64,000 bases of DNA from Lycium barbarum. Taxonomy: Eukaryota; Streptophyta; Magnoliopsida; Solanales; Solanaceae. The stretch lies in assembly GCF_019175385.1 (NCBI RefSeq), contig NC_083340.1, positions 14,644,336 through 14,708,335 on the forward strand, written 5' to 3'. The notes beneath the pieces are model-generated. The model saw only the letters and a program-made list of their open reading frames with translations, did not search any database and was not told the DNA's origin. Below are positions 36,375 through 47,366 of this stretch, one piece after another. Within the stretch, counting starts at the first letter, position 1. Each line of letters begins with the position of its first letter. Made by a program: the position numbers and the translations under genes.

Positions 36375-36617
36375 GGACCCGTTTGGCCATGAGAATTATT
36401 CACTTTTTTTCGGAATGTTTTTTTCACTTTTTCCCCGAATCAGCGTTTGACCATGAAAATTCCAAATACAACTTGAAAAACACCAAAAAACTTATTTTCA
36501 CTTTTAATACATTCAAACAACCAAATATTTTTTGCAAAAACTATAACCAAACACAATTCCAATTCCAAAATGCCAAATAAAATGAAAAATATTTGGTTTT
36601 CATGGCCAAACGCATAC
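36375..36617. mobile_element. Tourist-like MITE, second family
   Basis: The ends GGACCCGTTTGGCCATGA and, minus strand, GTATGCGTTTGGCCATGAAA are inverted repeats. The flanks are TAA (36372-36374) and TAG (36618-36620), consistent with a mutated 3-bp target duplication. 243 bp, non-coding. Confidence 0.6.
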
Positions 36618-37121
36618 TAGGATTTGCATTTTCTCCTGAATCTCAGTGGTGTTTTTGTACTGTGGAGCACTGTTCGATTTATGACGAGCCTTTTTTTAGA
36701 AACGCATTATATAACGTTTTCAAAGGCACTTTATAACTTTTTATTGTACTCGTACGTTTATGACAAATTAATAATTATGATATTTATATCCGGCGAAATA
36801 CATTAATTGACAATAAGTAGCCGTTACCACGATACTGGAATTGGATACAAGATAAAAAGAATATATTTAAATTGAAATTAGAAAAGAAAATTAAAGTTCA
36901 TTAGAACAAGAAATTGCTAGTCGTGAAAACTATTTTTTCACTTAAATCCTCCTCAAATTAATTTTTTAAGATTTCAAACACTGGATCTCAACATTTACAA
37001 ATGCTCCATGTGAAATTTTTGTCCAACATAGTTTCAGCTTTTAAGCACATTTTTTCCACTTCAACTGGAAAGATTTTTTTTCACAACAACCAGGTTTTGT
37101 CAAATGCCCCACCCCACGGCC
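36618..37121. other. Intergenic
   Basis: No feature recognised. It ends at the Copia insertion. Confidence 0.4.
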
Positions 37122-37936
37122 TGTCGGCAATAAACAAGCAATAACCAAATTGCACGACGAGGTAACAGCGGAAGAAATACCCAAGTCGAAACTTTCCACA
37201 CTATTTGAACCAAGAGAAGACAATAAACACTAGCACAAATGGAAATCTAGGCAGTAGTTATACCAACAATAAAATAGCAAAGCAAGCAAAAATGAATCGA
37301 ATAGAAGAGACACCAAATTTACGTGGTAAAACCCCTTCAAGGTGAAGAGGAAACATTCACGGGACCTCCGGCCCACAAAATCTCTACTATAAACAACAAG
37401 AGTTACAAAAATGTTCTCCAAATGGCTACAACAACAAAGCCAAGCACGGAGCAACAATACATAAAAGATAGCACCAAAACTAGCGAAGAAAAAAGAGAAA
37501 TCACCCCCAAAAACGAGCTACTGTTCGTACTCGAAAACTGGAGCTACATACCTCAAAATCCGATCTTCACCGTTGAAATCGAAGAACCAGATGTTGAGAA
37601 CCCCCAGTTCAAATTTCAGCACGATCCAACGGTTAACAAATCAAGAAACGCAATTTAAAGCGGAATGCTGTAGCAGAAAATTTCTGGACGAAAATCTGCT
37701 TTGTCTCTCACATTTTTCTCTCTATATGGCTGCTATGAATTCACTCTTGTGTTCTCAAAATAAGATCTAAATTGATCCTATTTATAGAGGAAATTTTGGG
37801 CAAAATTGGCTTGGTCCAAATTGGATTGGGTTTTATTAATCCAATTCCACATAGGAAGGGAAAACCCCAAAACCTAATTGGATTGAGTTTTATTAATTCA
37901 ATTTCACATAGGAAGGGAAAACCCAAAAACCTAACA
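37122..37936 (-). repeat. Copia 3' LTR
   Basis: 815 bp, and closely similar to 40808-41621. The inner edge abuts the polypurine tract. Confidence 0.92.
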
Positions 37937-37950
37937 ATTCTCCCCCTTCT
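37937..37950 (-). other. Copia polypurine tract
   Basis: The minus strand AGAAGGGGGAGAAT lies directly before the 3' LTR. It primes plus-strand synthesis in related elements. Confidence 0.85.
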
Positions 37951-37989
37951 GACTATGTGGAGGAAACCGCCATCCCGGCGATCAAGCAA

Positions 37990-40755
37990 CACTCTAAATC
38001 TAGACTCGCAGCCAAGACTAGGACAACCTGAATGAATGACATCTTCACAACTGGAGAAAAGATTTCATCAAAATCAACTCCCTTTTTCTGATTGAAGCCC
38101 TTGACAACCAATCTAGCCTTGTACCGTGGAACTGGGTTACCATCTTCATGTTTCACCCTAAAAACCCACCTGTTTTTCAAAGATTTTCTGTCTCTAGAAA
38201 TCTTAACCAGATCAAATGTTTAATTATCATGCAAGGATTTAATCTCATCTTGCATAGCATCAAACCACCTTTCCTTTTTTTCACTATCTATGGCCTCATC
38301 AAAACTTTCAGGTTCTCCCCCATCAGTCAAGAGTACAAACTCATTGAGAGAATAACGAGATGAAGGTACTTTCTCTCTAATAGATCTTCTGAGAGAACTC
38401 TCTGGAACATCAATAGCAACTGGTTGCTGGCCAACCATATCATCTTCCACTGGAGCATCAACAACATCATGCTGGTCATTCTGAACATGATCACTATCTT
38501 CAATATCAACTTGATCTTCATAATTTTGAAGATTTTCTTCAGGTGCAATAGTCACAGGAATTGGATCAACATCAACTAAGCTCTTATTGCTTTGAGAATC
38601 AACCTTCTCAGCTTTGTCAAAATCTCCAATTGTCTGGTCTTCAAAGAACACAACATCACGACTTCTAACAAGTTTCTTCTCAACTGGATCATAGAAACGA
38701 TAGCCAAATTCGTCTTGACCATAGCCAATGAAGATACACTGTCTAGTTTTAACTTCCAGCTTTGACCTCTCATCCTTAGGAACATGCACAAAGGCCTTAC
38801 ACCCGAAGACTCTCAGATGAGCATAAGAGGCATCCTTACCAAACCAAACCTGTCAGGGACATCACCATCCAAAGCAACAGTAGGAGATAAATTGATAACA
38901 TAAGCAGCAGTATTAAGTGCTTCTGCCCAAAATGAATCTGGCAACTTAGCATCTGAAAGCAAACATCTAAACCTCTCAACTAAAATTTTGTTCATCCTCT
39001 CTGCTAAACCATTTAACTGAGGAGTCTTTGGAGGAGTTTTCTGATGCCGAATACCCTGCTGTCTACAATAATTATCAAAGGGACCAATGTATTCACCACC
39101 ATTGTCTGAGCGCATGCATTTTAGTTTCTTCCCTGTCTGTCTCTCAACCAAGGCCTGAAAAGTCTTGAACACATCAAGTACTTGATCCTTGGACTTCAAA
39201 GGAAATACCCAGAGTTTGTGAGAGTGATCATCAATAAAAGTCACAAAGTAAAGTGCACCACCACGAGAGCTTACTTTAAAAGGACCACACAAATCAGAAT
39301 GTACCAACTCCAGCAAATCATGCTTTCTTGAAGGTGAATGACTCTGAAAAGAAACTCTTTTCTATTTCCCGGCTAAGCAATGAACACATCTCTTTAACTT
39401 TGCTTGTTTCACTCCAAAAAGCAAATTCTTCTTAGCCAAATTATCAATCCCCTTCTCGCTCATATGACTTAACCTTCTATGCCATAACTCTGATGAAGTA
39501 TCATTCTCCACCAAATTTACTGAGTCACTACAAATGGAGCCCTGAAATAAGTACAAGTCAGACATCTTGTAACCTCGAGCCACAACCATTGAACCTCTAA
39601 TTAGCTTCCACTGGCCACCACCAACGGTTTGATCATAACCCTCATCATTAAGTTTTCCTACATAAATTAAATTCAGCCGAACATCTGGAGCATGCTTGAC
39701 ATTATTAAGAACCAACCTCGAACCATTATTACTTTTCAAGCAAACTGTGCCAATACCAAGTACCTCAACCTCGCTATCATTGCCCATTCGTAAATTTTCA
39801 AAATTACCCGGAGTATAAGAAGAAAATAATTCCTTCTTTGGCGTGACATGAGAAGTGGCACATGAATCCACAAACCAGGTAGACCCATCACAAATAAGAT
39901 TGATATCATTTTTACCACAAGCAACAAGAAGATCATTTTCAGCAACAACAGCAACACGATTTTCATTATCGCCTTCTTTCTTTTGCCTTTTCTGGTCTCC
40001 CTTAAACTTGTAGCAATGTTTCTTGATGTGCCCTTTCAAGTGACAATAGTCACATGTAAGATTCTTGTACCTGGAGGATCTTGACTTGCTTCTACTATTG
40101 CCTCTGTCATTCTGACCTCTGAAGTTATTTCTCCCCTGTCTTCAGTAACCAAAACATTGGAGTGTGAAGTTGAAGAAGACGAAGCTTGAGATCTTCTTCT
40201 CATCTCTTCATTCAAAACACCACTCTTAGCATATTCCATAGTTACACCATCACTGGGAGCAGAATTAGTCAAAGAAACTCGAAGAGTTTCCCAAGAGTCT
40301 GGCAGAGTATTAAGAAGCCAAAGTCCCTGTATTTCTTCATCAAACTTGACACCCATTCCAGACAGCTGATCAAGAACACCCTGAAAATCATTGATATGAT
40401 CAGAAATAGGGCTGCCCTCTTTGTATCTAATATTCATCAATTGTTTCAGTAGGAACAACTTATTATTGCCAGTCTTTGAAGCATAAAGCGTCTCGAGCTT
40501 TTCTCACAAGCTTTTAGCATTTGTCTCATTCACAATATGATTTCGAACATTATCTTCAATCCATTGCCTAATATAGCCACAAACCTGTAAGTGCTCAAAT
40601 TCCCAATCCTCATCTTTAATAGATTCGGGTTTCTTAGAAGCAAACACAGGTAAATGCAATTTCTTGACAAATAGAAGATTTTTCATCTTGCTTTTCCAAA
40701 TTTGGTAATTACTGTCATTTAAACAAACCATCTTGTTCATATTTGCCTCCATCAT
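37990..40755 (-). pseudogene. Copia gag-pol polyprotein, broken and missing polymerase
   Basis: Starts MMEANMNKMVCLNDSNYQIW (40755). The gag part continues through a TGA in place of Trp (KSL*EKLETLY) to the zinc knuckle CDYCHLKGHIKKHC. The protease motif reads VDSCATSHVTP, with Cys where DSGA is usual. Next come the pre-integrase HHCC region (LWHRRLSHM ... CVHCLAGK), a TAG, and an integrase with DLCGPF, SDNGGEY and NGLAERMN supplying the D,D,E residues. A frameshift near 38830 precedes GCKAFVHVPKDERSKLEVKT. The reading passes into the start of the RT domain (KNRWVFRVKHEDGNPVPRYK, KARLVVKGFNQKKGVDF) and stops after SLDLE at the deletion. RT catalytic motifs and RNase H are absent. Not autonomous. 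Confidence 0.9.
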
Positions 40756-40792
40756 TTAAATAGACGATCAACACAACCAAATAGAACCACAA

Positions 40793-40804
40793 GCTCTGAT
40801 ACCA
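40793..40804 (-). other. Copia primer-binding site (tRNA-iMet)
   Basis: The minus strand TGGTATCAGAGC, 3 nt after the 5' LTR, is complementary to the 3' end of plant initiator methionine tRNA. Confidence 0.92.
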
Positions 40805-40807
40805 CTT

Positions 40808-41621
40808 TGTCGGGAAGAAACAACCAATAACCAAATTGCACAACGAGGTAACAGCGGAAGAAATACCCAAGTCGAAACTTCCCACACTATTTGAACCAAG
40901 AGAAGACAATAAACACTAGCACAAATGGAAATATGGGCAGCAGCTATACCAACAATAAAATAGCAAAGCAAGCAAAAATAAATCGAATAGAAGAGACACC
41001 AAATTTACGTGGTAAAACCCCTTCAACGTGAAGAGGAAACATCCACGGGACCTCCGGCCCACAAAAGCTCCACTATAAACAACAAGAGTTACAAAAATGT
41101 TCTCCAAATGGCTACAACAACAAAGCCAAGCACAGAGCAACAATACATAAAAGATAGCACCAAATCTAGCGAAGAAAGAGAGAAATCACCCCCAAAAACG
41201 AGCTACTGTTCGTACTCGAAAACTAGAGCCACAGATCTCAAAATCCGATCTACACCGTTGAAATCGAAGAACCAGATGTTGAGAACCCCCGGTTTAAATT
41301 TCAGCACGATCCAACGGTTAGCGAATCGAGAAACGCAATTTAAAGCCGAATGCTGTAGCAGAAAATTTCTGGACGAAAATCTGCTTTGTTTCTCACGTTT
41401 TTCTCTCTATATGACTGCTATGAATTCACTCTTGTGTTCTCAAAATAAGACTTAAATTGATCCTATATATAGAGGAAATTTTGGGCAAAATTGGCCTGGT
41501 CGAAATTGGATTGGGTTTTATTAATCCAATTCCACATAGGAAGGGAAAACCCAAAAACCTAATTGGATTGGGTTTTATTAATCCAATTCCACATAGGAAG
41601 GGAAAACCTAAAAACCTAACA
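40808..41621 (-). repeat. Copia 5' LTR
   Basis: 814 bp, the partner of 37122-37936. It would hold the promoter of the element. Confidence 0.92.
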
Positions 41622-43519
41622 CGGCGAGCCACCTCTGTGCAAGGGAAGCCAGTTGACATATTTTTGCCGGAAAACTACATTGTGTAATGATAGGTAATTT
41701 TTTTTTACATATATAAATTATATTTTAAATTCCCATAATCATTTTCTCATATGTACTTATTTATATTTTAATTCATCTTAATAAAATCCTAACTCCGCCT
41801 CTTATGCCTCTACTAAAATCAGACGGAATTCCATTTACTAATAGCATCTCTTGCTACCCAAGCAGACCAGATCTTTCGTTTTCCCTACCTTTTCTTGTTA
41901 ATTATTGCTTCTCTCTCTCTCTCTCACGTACAAAATATACATACAGACACATAACACTAGTCATATGAATTATGATGGTGGTAATGTTTTGGTTCCCAAT
42001 TTTTTCATGGAAGATGTCAAAACATACTGCCAGAGTGTCTGCAAAGGAAAGGGATCCAAGCGGGGTACTGGGGGGACCCAAGATCTAGATTGAGATATGC
42101 ATGAAAACAACACAAGAAGCTGTGCAAAAGCTACCCTTCACATCTTTATTTTATTTGTTTAATCTTATTTTTCCCGTTTCATTTCCTTTCGAGACTTGTG
42201 AATTTGCAAGAAATGACTGCCTCTCTCTGCTTTTCTCACCCACTAACCCAATTCCCTAGATGATACACGTACATCTCCCTTTCTGAGCTTTTTCTTGTGG
42301 CTTTCATGTCTTTAAAATACATTATTATTATACCTGCCAATACAATGAGAGGAAGTGTACGTAAAAAAAAAAAAAATTGATTCTCCCCAAACATCTTTTC
42401 TCATGCTTTCAGTGGGAAATGTCATTCACATCTTCCAATTTAACCTAGGTGAAAAGTTAGGGTCAGTAAGATCACTTTGGGGGTGGGGGTAAATAAAGGA
42501 GTCTCCAGTGTCAGTTTAGGGTCTGAAAAGAACTTCATAGAAATAGTAGGATTAAGCTTAAAAAAATTATTAGCAGAAGACGAACATACTTCTCGTTAGG
42601 TTCACAACAAGAACTTGTAAGAAGGTGATGAGCTCTCAACTGGAGGGTTTTTACTGTGGGTACCTATACCCTTGCTAAAAAAAAACAGGGATGCCATTTT
42701 TCTTTCCTTTCATTATCAGCTGGGAAAAGGGCCAATTTTGCCGGTGAAATATTCAAAATTGGATAAATTTATCATATGTTTCGATTTTGGTTCAACAATG
42801 TCGCCGTCGTTAATCAAGTAGCTCCAAAATGCATTGTCCACTAACATTGAGGGGCATTTTGGGCCAAAAGAAAAATGCAAGACAAGGTTATCCCGTTTGG
42901 AATAGTTCAATGATATTTTTAATCATTGACGGCATTTTTACGCATATTTTTGGTCTTTGCAGGGATCAATTTATATGGTGCGTGAGATGAAGAACAATTT
43001 GCAACTAGAAAAGTAGGTGCGTGCAAGGATTTTACGAAATTTAGGTGCATAACGCAATTTCATAAACTATAAGGGGGTCGTATGAATACCAGCAAACAAC
43101 GAAACATTATAACATTTGCATGTCCCATATCAATCCATGAATGCCTGATTCAGAGGAAATAGTCAACACAACAGGATAGAGATTGTATGAATCAGCTCTC
43201 TGGGAACCATAATATTGTTTAATATAACGGCGTACATTATATCTGAAGAAGAGAACAACAGTTCCAATCTCAGGCACAGACATGAAGGCTCTATTGGATA
43301 TTGACACATATATCGTCTTAATTTAAATATTTAAAAATCCCTCAAACACTTTTTCGTGAAAAACAGAGAATCCCCCTAAATCTCCACAAAAAAGGCGAAG
43401 TGCAAGCACGATTTTTCATATCGAACTTGCATTCTCACGGTGTCAATAGGAGTTCTCGACAAGTAAAAATCAGGGCGTGTCACGCTTCGTATTACTCATG
43501 TAATTTCTTATTTTTGATT
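41622..43519. other. Intergenic, with one weak small ORF
   Basis: A (TC)n tract is at about 41913-41927. An ATG at 41965 opens a 42-codon ORF (MNYDGGNVLVPNFFMEDVKT ... TGGTQDLD, stop 42091-42093) with no recognised relative. Nothing else could be supported. Confidence 0.35.
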
Positions 43520-43800
43520 CATATAATTATCTATTGTGTCTTGTACTTTGATTGTCATATGATTTTGTGATAATTACGTTATTGTTTCCTTTTCCAAATA
43601 GTTTTGTCATGCTTTATTTAGCATTTTACCATTCGTTACTTCTGTTAATTCTTTTTCCGGACTGCTATGATTTACTTTTCTTTGAGCCGAGAGTCTGTCG
43701 AAAATAACCTCTCTACCTACGTGGTGGGGGTAAGGTCTGCGTACACTCTACCCTCTCCAAGCCCCACTTTGTGGCGTTACAATTGGTATGTTGTTGTTGT
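43520..43800 (+). mobile_element. RTE-clade LINE 3' UTR and tail, older copy
   Basis: This has the same layout as the tail at 9570-9870 but is more diverged: TTGAGCCGAGAGTCTGTCG, then TAAGGTCTGCGTACACTCTA, then TTGTTGTTGT at 43800. The 5' boundary is uncertain. Confidence 0.7.
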
Positions 43801-43834
43801 ACCCTATATAATATCTACTATATACTAAATATTA

Positions 43835-44648
43835 CTCCCTTCGGATCAAAAACTGTGTCCACTTAGCCATTTGCACACTCCTTAAGAAAATACTAACTTC
43901 TAAACAAAAATAGGTAATTTGACTAAACTGTCCCTAATTAAATAGACATTGAGATTTGATCACATAACACTTAATTGGGGCAAATCTGAAAAAATAAGGT
44001 TAATTATTTCTTGATTTGATTAGTGCACTTTTTTTACCCAAGAAAAAAAGACCAGAATTTTTATTTGCCATAATTACTCCTAAGACTTAATTATGGATAG
44101 TAACTACCTTTTTTTTAATATTTAAGTTTAGTGGCTATATTATTCAAAATTACATTTCATAGCTACCCCACCTTTTTTATTTAAATGTGCTACCCCATAA
44201 TCCCCAAGTTTTTGTCGTTTTAGCTTCATGCCCATCAAGTGTATTTTCAGTGTATACAGCCGTTTTCACACCAATTTTCAGTGTATACAGCCGTTTGTTA
44301 CTCAACAGCGATTTTGTATTTCATTGTATTTTGAAAACGCAAACGTGACAAGACTCGACAACAATTTTGTATTTCGCTGTATTTCGAAAACGCGAACATG
44401 ACCAGACTCAACAGCGATTTTTGTATTTCATTGTATTTCGCTGTATTTTGAAAACGTGAAAATGACCAGAAATACAACAAAAGCATTTACGAATTGTAAT
44501 TTTGCAACTTGTAGCTATAAATTGTTAGAACCTATTAAAAAGTAGCTATTTGTGTAAGGTTTACAAAAAGACCCGGTGAACAAAGGTAGCTATTTGTATA
44601 AGTTTTACAAAAAAGACCAAGTGAACACTCTTTTTGATCGGGAGGGAG
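43835..44648. mobile_element. Stowaway-like MITE, with internal insertion or repeats
   Basis: The ends CTCCCTTCGGATCAAAAA and TTTTTGATCGGGAGGGAG are inverted repeats flanked by TA dinucleotides (43833-43834, 44649-44650). It is longer than usual. Three ~50-bp units containing TTTTGTATTTCATTGTATTT-like sequence lie at 44302-44470, and copies of GTAGCTATTTGT flank an inner segment, so another small element may be nested. Confidence 0.65.
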
Positions 44649-44650
44649 TA

Positions 44651-45477
44651 ATAAATATTTGGCTTAATTTAGTTAATATTGTATATTAGCCTGAGATTGT
44701 TGGAGGATCCATAAGCTTTATATTCTAGATCTTCCTCTACTAATCTACCCACGTAATGGGTATCTTTTTTTCGAAAAGAATACGATTTCAATTCACTATT
44801 TAACTTGTCTTTTGCCTTTGCATCTCTATTTCCTTGTAGCGCTAACAAGTTCTACACTTATAGTGTAGTACTAGTTGAGCATATTTTTCCATATGGGTTA
44901 AATTGAACCAATGAATAATGGGAACACGAAAGTGGAAAAGATTCGTCTTTGATAAGAATAAAGTCAATACAATCAATTAGTCTAAAACGGAGTTACTCAA
45001 CGATGAGTCAAAATTTAATAGACGCTTTTGTTCCATTACCATTCTGATGTATCATACCAATTTTACAATAGGTCGTGAACTTTATATTATAATATGTAGA
45101 TTATACAGGAAAAAAAAGACGAAATCTGGCAAAATGTTGAGGGAAAAGCTGCCATACGAAAAGCCTTACAACGTAAATAGAATGCATGATGCATGCATTT
45201 GTTGTTCAATGCTTCTATCCTTTGACTCTTATTCTATCTACCTAACACGTTAATCAACTCATTAAATATGGAGTTCATTTTTTGACAATGGATTTTGAAA
45301 TGATATCCACCAAAATATTTGGAACTTTGCATAAAACGTAAGTGCTCACTCGGGTCCTCCATGATACTTGAATCATACTTTTGACATCAAGTTTGTCATT
45401 TCCCCTTGTCCTACTCTACCTCTCACTGCCCCTTGGGTATCCAACGAGTTTCCACTTTCTTTTTGTTGCAAAACTTA
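44651..45477. other. Intergenic
   Basis: No feature recognised. Confidence 0.4.
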
Positions 45478-45479
45478 TA

Positions 45480-45741
45480 CTCTCTCTGTCATAAATAATG
45501 TGATATATTTTTCTTTTTAGTAAACAAACAAACAAGAGAGAGAGAGAGAGAGCGATACACTTTTATATATAGAAACAATTCAACTTAAAAATTTTCTTTT
45601 TACCCTTGAAGAGATGCTTTATAGATAACCACACATGCCTATATATTGTTTTAGATCATAAGTTTCAAAAAAAAAAAAAAAATCCTTACTTCCTAAACAT
45701 CATATCTGGTCAAACAATTAGCATAAATTAGGCGGAGGGAG
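45480..45741. mobile_element. Stowaway-like MITE
   Basis: Starts CTCTCTCTGTCATAAATAAT and ends AAATTAGGCGGAGGGAG, imperfect inverted repeats between TA dinucleotides (45478-45479, 45742-45743). It contains a (GA)n tract at about 45534-45552. Confidence 0.55.
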
Positions 45742-45743
45742 TA

Positions 45744-47366
45744 ATATCTAGGTGTGACATTTTACCCGCTAAACAATCCCTTTGAGAAATGCTACTACTT
45801 GTTAGTACCTTGCTCCCCAAATTTTCCCTCCGAAAAGGGGAAAAAAAAAAAAAAAAACTTCCTCAAATGAGCACTGCTTATTAGTCCTTTGAAGCCTACA
45901 GTCAGGCCACCCACATCATCAACCATGAAATTCGGTATTGGATTGACAATTTTGTGATAAAAAGAAAGTTACTCTTAACTACCTCTAGCAAATGTTTGAT
46001 AACCTAAGGAACTAGGAGTTTTGTGAGACAATTAACTACTCCATTTTTTTTTTTTTTTGGGTAAAGGACAATTAACTACTCCAATTAATTCAACTAGAGA
46101 TCTAGTTTAAATATATTTTATACGTGAAAAGATAATCTTCAATCCAAAATATGAAATAGCTCCAGTTGTTTATCAAGCACCTGCTACGCTTGTGGACTAT
46201 ACAAAGTACTCAGTGCATTAGTGACCAAAAAAAAAGTACTCGGTGCATCAGTCAACATGCACGCATATTGATCCGAACACCAGCATCACTAAAAAAAAAT
46301 AAAAAAAAATAGAATGATGTTTTATAATGCAAAAATATGTTGTACATCGTCTCATGACTGTACCTTGATCTTGTCGATCCAGATAAAAACCTTATATGAT
46401 AAAAATATCCAACCTTATATTGTTCATAATCACCAAAGTAATAAAAGGTAAAGGCCAAACAATAACTCACCAAAAAAGAAAGACAGAGAGAGAGAGAGGG
46501 GGCTTGGGGGGAAGAAGAATAGGAAGGTAAACTGTAGATAAGGACCACGTGAAAGACAAAGAAAGGAGAAACACAGGAAATGTCACCTTATCTGGAGAAG
46601 AGGACGGATGAATGCATGTTGGACCATGGTCCAACCTGTCAGACCCTCTCTGTATAGGGTATCCATAATCCATGTGACCAACCAAACCTCTCTCTTCTAA
46701 AAAGTACATTTCAGCAATCATCTGCATTCAAAACTGAAACTCTCGTTCTATTATTATTTTAAAAAACAAATAGTATTATCACTTTCTTTTTCTGGGACCC
46801 TTATGTTCCTGGGGGGACCCGTTAATACCATTTCCCAAATGGGCTTTGAGTTTAGCTTTCTTTTTTTGCCCCAGTATTTGGTATTTATGTACGGCCATGG
46901 GCAATCCAACCCGGTGCATGCACAAAGAATGCAAAAAAGGGATTGAGGTCTCACTCTCTCTCTGCTGCTTCCTGTCACACATACTCCTTTGGGCTGTTGC
47001 AACACAGCAAGGGCATATGATTTAGGCCGCGATAACATGCTCATGTGAGTATGCTTTGCTCACTTCTCTCACAATCCTCACTGCACATTTCTAATTACTA
47101 TCAGAAATAAAGTGTTTCGTAGCGCAGTTTAAATCAACAGGTTCTTCCCCCCCCCCCCCCCCCCCCCCCCTCTTCTTTGAAGGGAAAGGGGCAGCGGGCA
47201 AGGGAAAAATATTGTTCAGCCATATTGAACTAAAACTGAATCCAATACCTCGATTTCAGAATCTATTGTAGACACACAGGATCTCTTACAGGAATAACAT
47301 TAAGAATAGTCATAAAATGGAGCATGGGTTAAAGAATGAACGAATGAAACACTAGAACAAGCTCCA
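45744..47366. other. 3' flank of the GWT1-like gene, including a C24 tract
   Basis: It holds poly-A runs near 45841-45857 and a run of 24 C at 47147-47170. The last ~150 bp are probably 3' UTR of the gene to the right. No other gene could be supported. Confidence 0.45.

Larger units (their letters stand above)
37122..41621 (-). mobile_element. Ty1/Copia LTR retrotransposon, Tnt1/Tork-like, lacking RT and RNase H
   Basis: The LTRs are 37122-37936 (3' LTR) and 40808-41621 (5' LTR), 815 and 814 bp, beginning TGTTAGGTTTT and ending CCGACA on the minus strand. The flanks CGGCC and CGGCG fit a 5-bp target duplication with one change. It has an initiator-Met primer site, a polypurine tract and a gag-protease-integrase coding region. 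The whole element is only 4.5 kb because the polymerase region is deleted. The LTRs are clearly alike along their length, so the insertion is fairly young. Confidence 0.93.

Noticed and set aside
41965..42093. 42-codon ORF MNYDGGNVLVPNFFMED...
   Set aside because: No recognised peptide family, no signal peptide, and no evidence of conservation; recorded only in the intergenic entry.
42716..42910. 64-codon minus-strand ORF
   Set aside because: Short, with no domain or splice context; it could be part of a dispersed repeat, but no ends were found.
46949..46977. Minus-strand string TGACAGGAAGCAGCAGAGAG resembling miR156
   Set aside because: Compared with the miR156 consensus it has an internal insertion, and no complementary star strand lies within a plausible hairpin distance.
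46467..47044. Minus-strand ORFs of 86-96 codons in the 3' flank of the GWT1-like gene
   Set aside because: No domain, low-complexity Pro/Ser/Leu content from poly-purine/pyrimidine DNA, and no splice or start context.
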